Of a DNA stretch of 64,000 bases, positions 63,355 through 64,000 are shown in pieces; the stretch's first letter is position 1, and each line of letters starts with the position of its first letter. The DNA is from Nonomuraea aridisoli (GTDB lineage: Bacteria; Actinomycetota; Actinomycetes; Streptosporangiales; Streptosporangiaceae): NCBI RefSeq assembly GCF_003236395.1, contig NZ_POUD01000005.1:1-64000 (forward strand). Direction: 5' to 3'. The translations under genes were made by a program, and so were the position numbers. Below the pieces are notes generated by a model. The model was not told the origin of the DNA, searched no databases, and worked only from the letters and a program-made list of their open reading frames with translations.

Positions 63355-64000
63355 GCAACTCGCCGAGGTGAGCGACCAGTTCGTCGTCGCCGCGGTCCTG
63401 CTCTACGTCGTCGCCATGGTGGCTTTCGCGACGGACCTGGCCTTCGGTCGTGTCCGTCCGGGCAGGGCGGTCGCGAAGGCCGCCGCCAGGCAGCCGGTCG
63501 CGGTCGGCGCGGCCGCACCGCCGCCCGGGGCCGACGTGCTCCCGGAGAGCGCCTCTGTGCCGGCCACGCCCGAGCCGCCGCGCTTCGCGGCCGTGGCCGG
63601 CACGGCCGGCCTCGTGCTGGCCTGGGTCGGCTGGGTGGCCAACCTCTCGGCCATCGTCACCCGCGGCCTGGCCGTCGACCGGTGGCCGTGGGGCAACATG
63701 TACGAGTTCGTGGTCGCGATCTGCTTCGCCGCCGTGTCGGCGTTCCTCATCACCCAGGTCCGCCACGACGTGCGCTTCCTCGGCGGCTTCGTCATGGTCA
63801 CCGCCGCGCTGGGGCTCGGGCTGGCCTCCAAGGTCTTCTACACCGCGGCCGGTCCGGTCGTGCCGGCTCTCGACTCGTACTGGATCGCCATCCACGTCAG
63901 CGCCGCGATCATCGCCAGCGGCCTGCTGACGCTCGCGGGGGTGACCGGCATCCTCTACCTGGTGCGCGGTGACGGGCCCTCGCGCCTGCCGTCGCGGGCC
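63344..64000 (+). CDS. ccsA: CcsA (ResC) cytochrome c synthetase subunit, 3' truncated by window end
   Basis: ATG 63344, with AGGAG 6 nt upstream, starts a frame open to the right edge (219 codons visible). Features seen: an N-terminal membrane helix (VVAAVLLYVVAMVAFATDL), an Ala/Pro-rich loop, then helices with WVGWVANLSAIVTRGL, GNMYEFVVAICFAAVSAFL, and SYWIAIHVSAAIIASGLLTLAG. The last carries one of the family's His ligands. The tryptophan-rich WWD heme-handling motif should lie beyond the edge. With ResB it forms the heme-attachment complex. Confidence 0.93.
   Translation, partial: MSAEQLAEVSDQFVVAAVLLYVVAMVAFATDLAFGRVRPGRAVAKAAARQPVAVGAAAPPPGADVLPESASVPATPEPPRFAAVAGTAGLVLAWVGWVANLSAIVTRGLAVDRWPWGNMYEFVVAICFAAVSAFLITQVRHDVRFLGGFVMVTAALGLGLASKVFYTAAGPVVPALDSYWIAIHVSAAIIASGLLTLAGVTGILYLVRGDGPSRLPSRA

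Overview
The window is very GC-rich, with GTG and TTG starts and many overlapping ATGA/GTGA/TGATG gene junctions. It carries XRE/DUF397 pairs, a BldN-like sigma factor with an RsbN-like anti-sigma factor, HspR/HAIR control of dnaK, a rex-hemACDB operon and the 32-residue ribosomal protein bS22. This points to a filamentous, sporulating actinobacterium. Gene style suggests Streptosporangiales (Nonomuraea-like); that placement is inference. No rRNA, tRNA, CRISPR array or insertion sequence was found.

Layout. 0-13 kb: mixed housekeeping genes (SixA phosphatase, SerB, a QueA-like enzyme coupled to an SDR, a DevS-like kinase/regulator pair, an ABC ATPase, an SPFH protein, and a minus-strand group made of a molybdopterin oxidoreductase, an HD hydrolase, a Rieske/DUF2231 membrane protein and an NmrA-like protein). 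13-16 kb: an accessory island with two small genes like those of actinomycete conjugative elements and an XRE/DUF397 pair flanked by two matching palindromes and strong terminators. 16-26 kb: furA-katA and a run of regulator/transporter pairs (MFS with an MmyB-type XRE regulator; MFS with TetR and a SnoaL-like protein), a CapA-like lipoprotein and the relic of a decayed SDR gene. 26.6-27 kb: a non-coding stretch rich in hairpins. 27-34 kb: the heat-shock operon dnaK-grpE-dnaJ-hspR-clpB with two HAIR boxes around its promoter. 34-42 kb: proline dehydrogenase and proC, a two-component/ABC-2 transporter cluster, and an AcuC-like deacetylase.

42-64 kb is a long conserved actinobacterial neighbourhood. 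Its order (proC, small HTH, bS22, epimerase, acyltransferase, HAD phosphatase, glutaredoxin, hemA-hemC-hemD-hemB, hemL, phosphoglycerate-mutase-like, resA-ccdA-resB-ccsA) parallels M. tuberculosis Rv0500-Rv0529. The bldN/rsbN and rex genes are placed as in Streptomyces. Together these genes make tetrapyrrole (C5 pathway to uroporphyrinogen III) and attach heme to cytochromes c (System II), with the NADH/NAD+ sensor Rex at the head of the heme operon through an upstream Rex box.

The most notable sequence-level observations are: (i) about fifteen genes with a TANNNT element 6-8 nt before the start codon, which looks like frequent leaderless transcription; (ii) the twin TGCAASTTGCA palindromes of the XRE/DUF397 island; (iii) the hairpin-rich region after clpB; (iv) unusual protein architectures, namely a 7-TM region fused to an ABM-like domain, an LCP protein with an anti-sigma-like N-terminus beside an ECF sigma gene, and a HemD with a degenerate methyltransferase half; and (v) a 36-codon ORF in front of the EamA gene.
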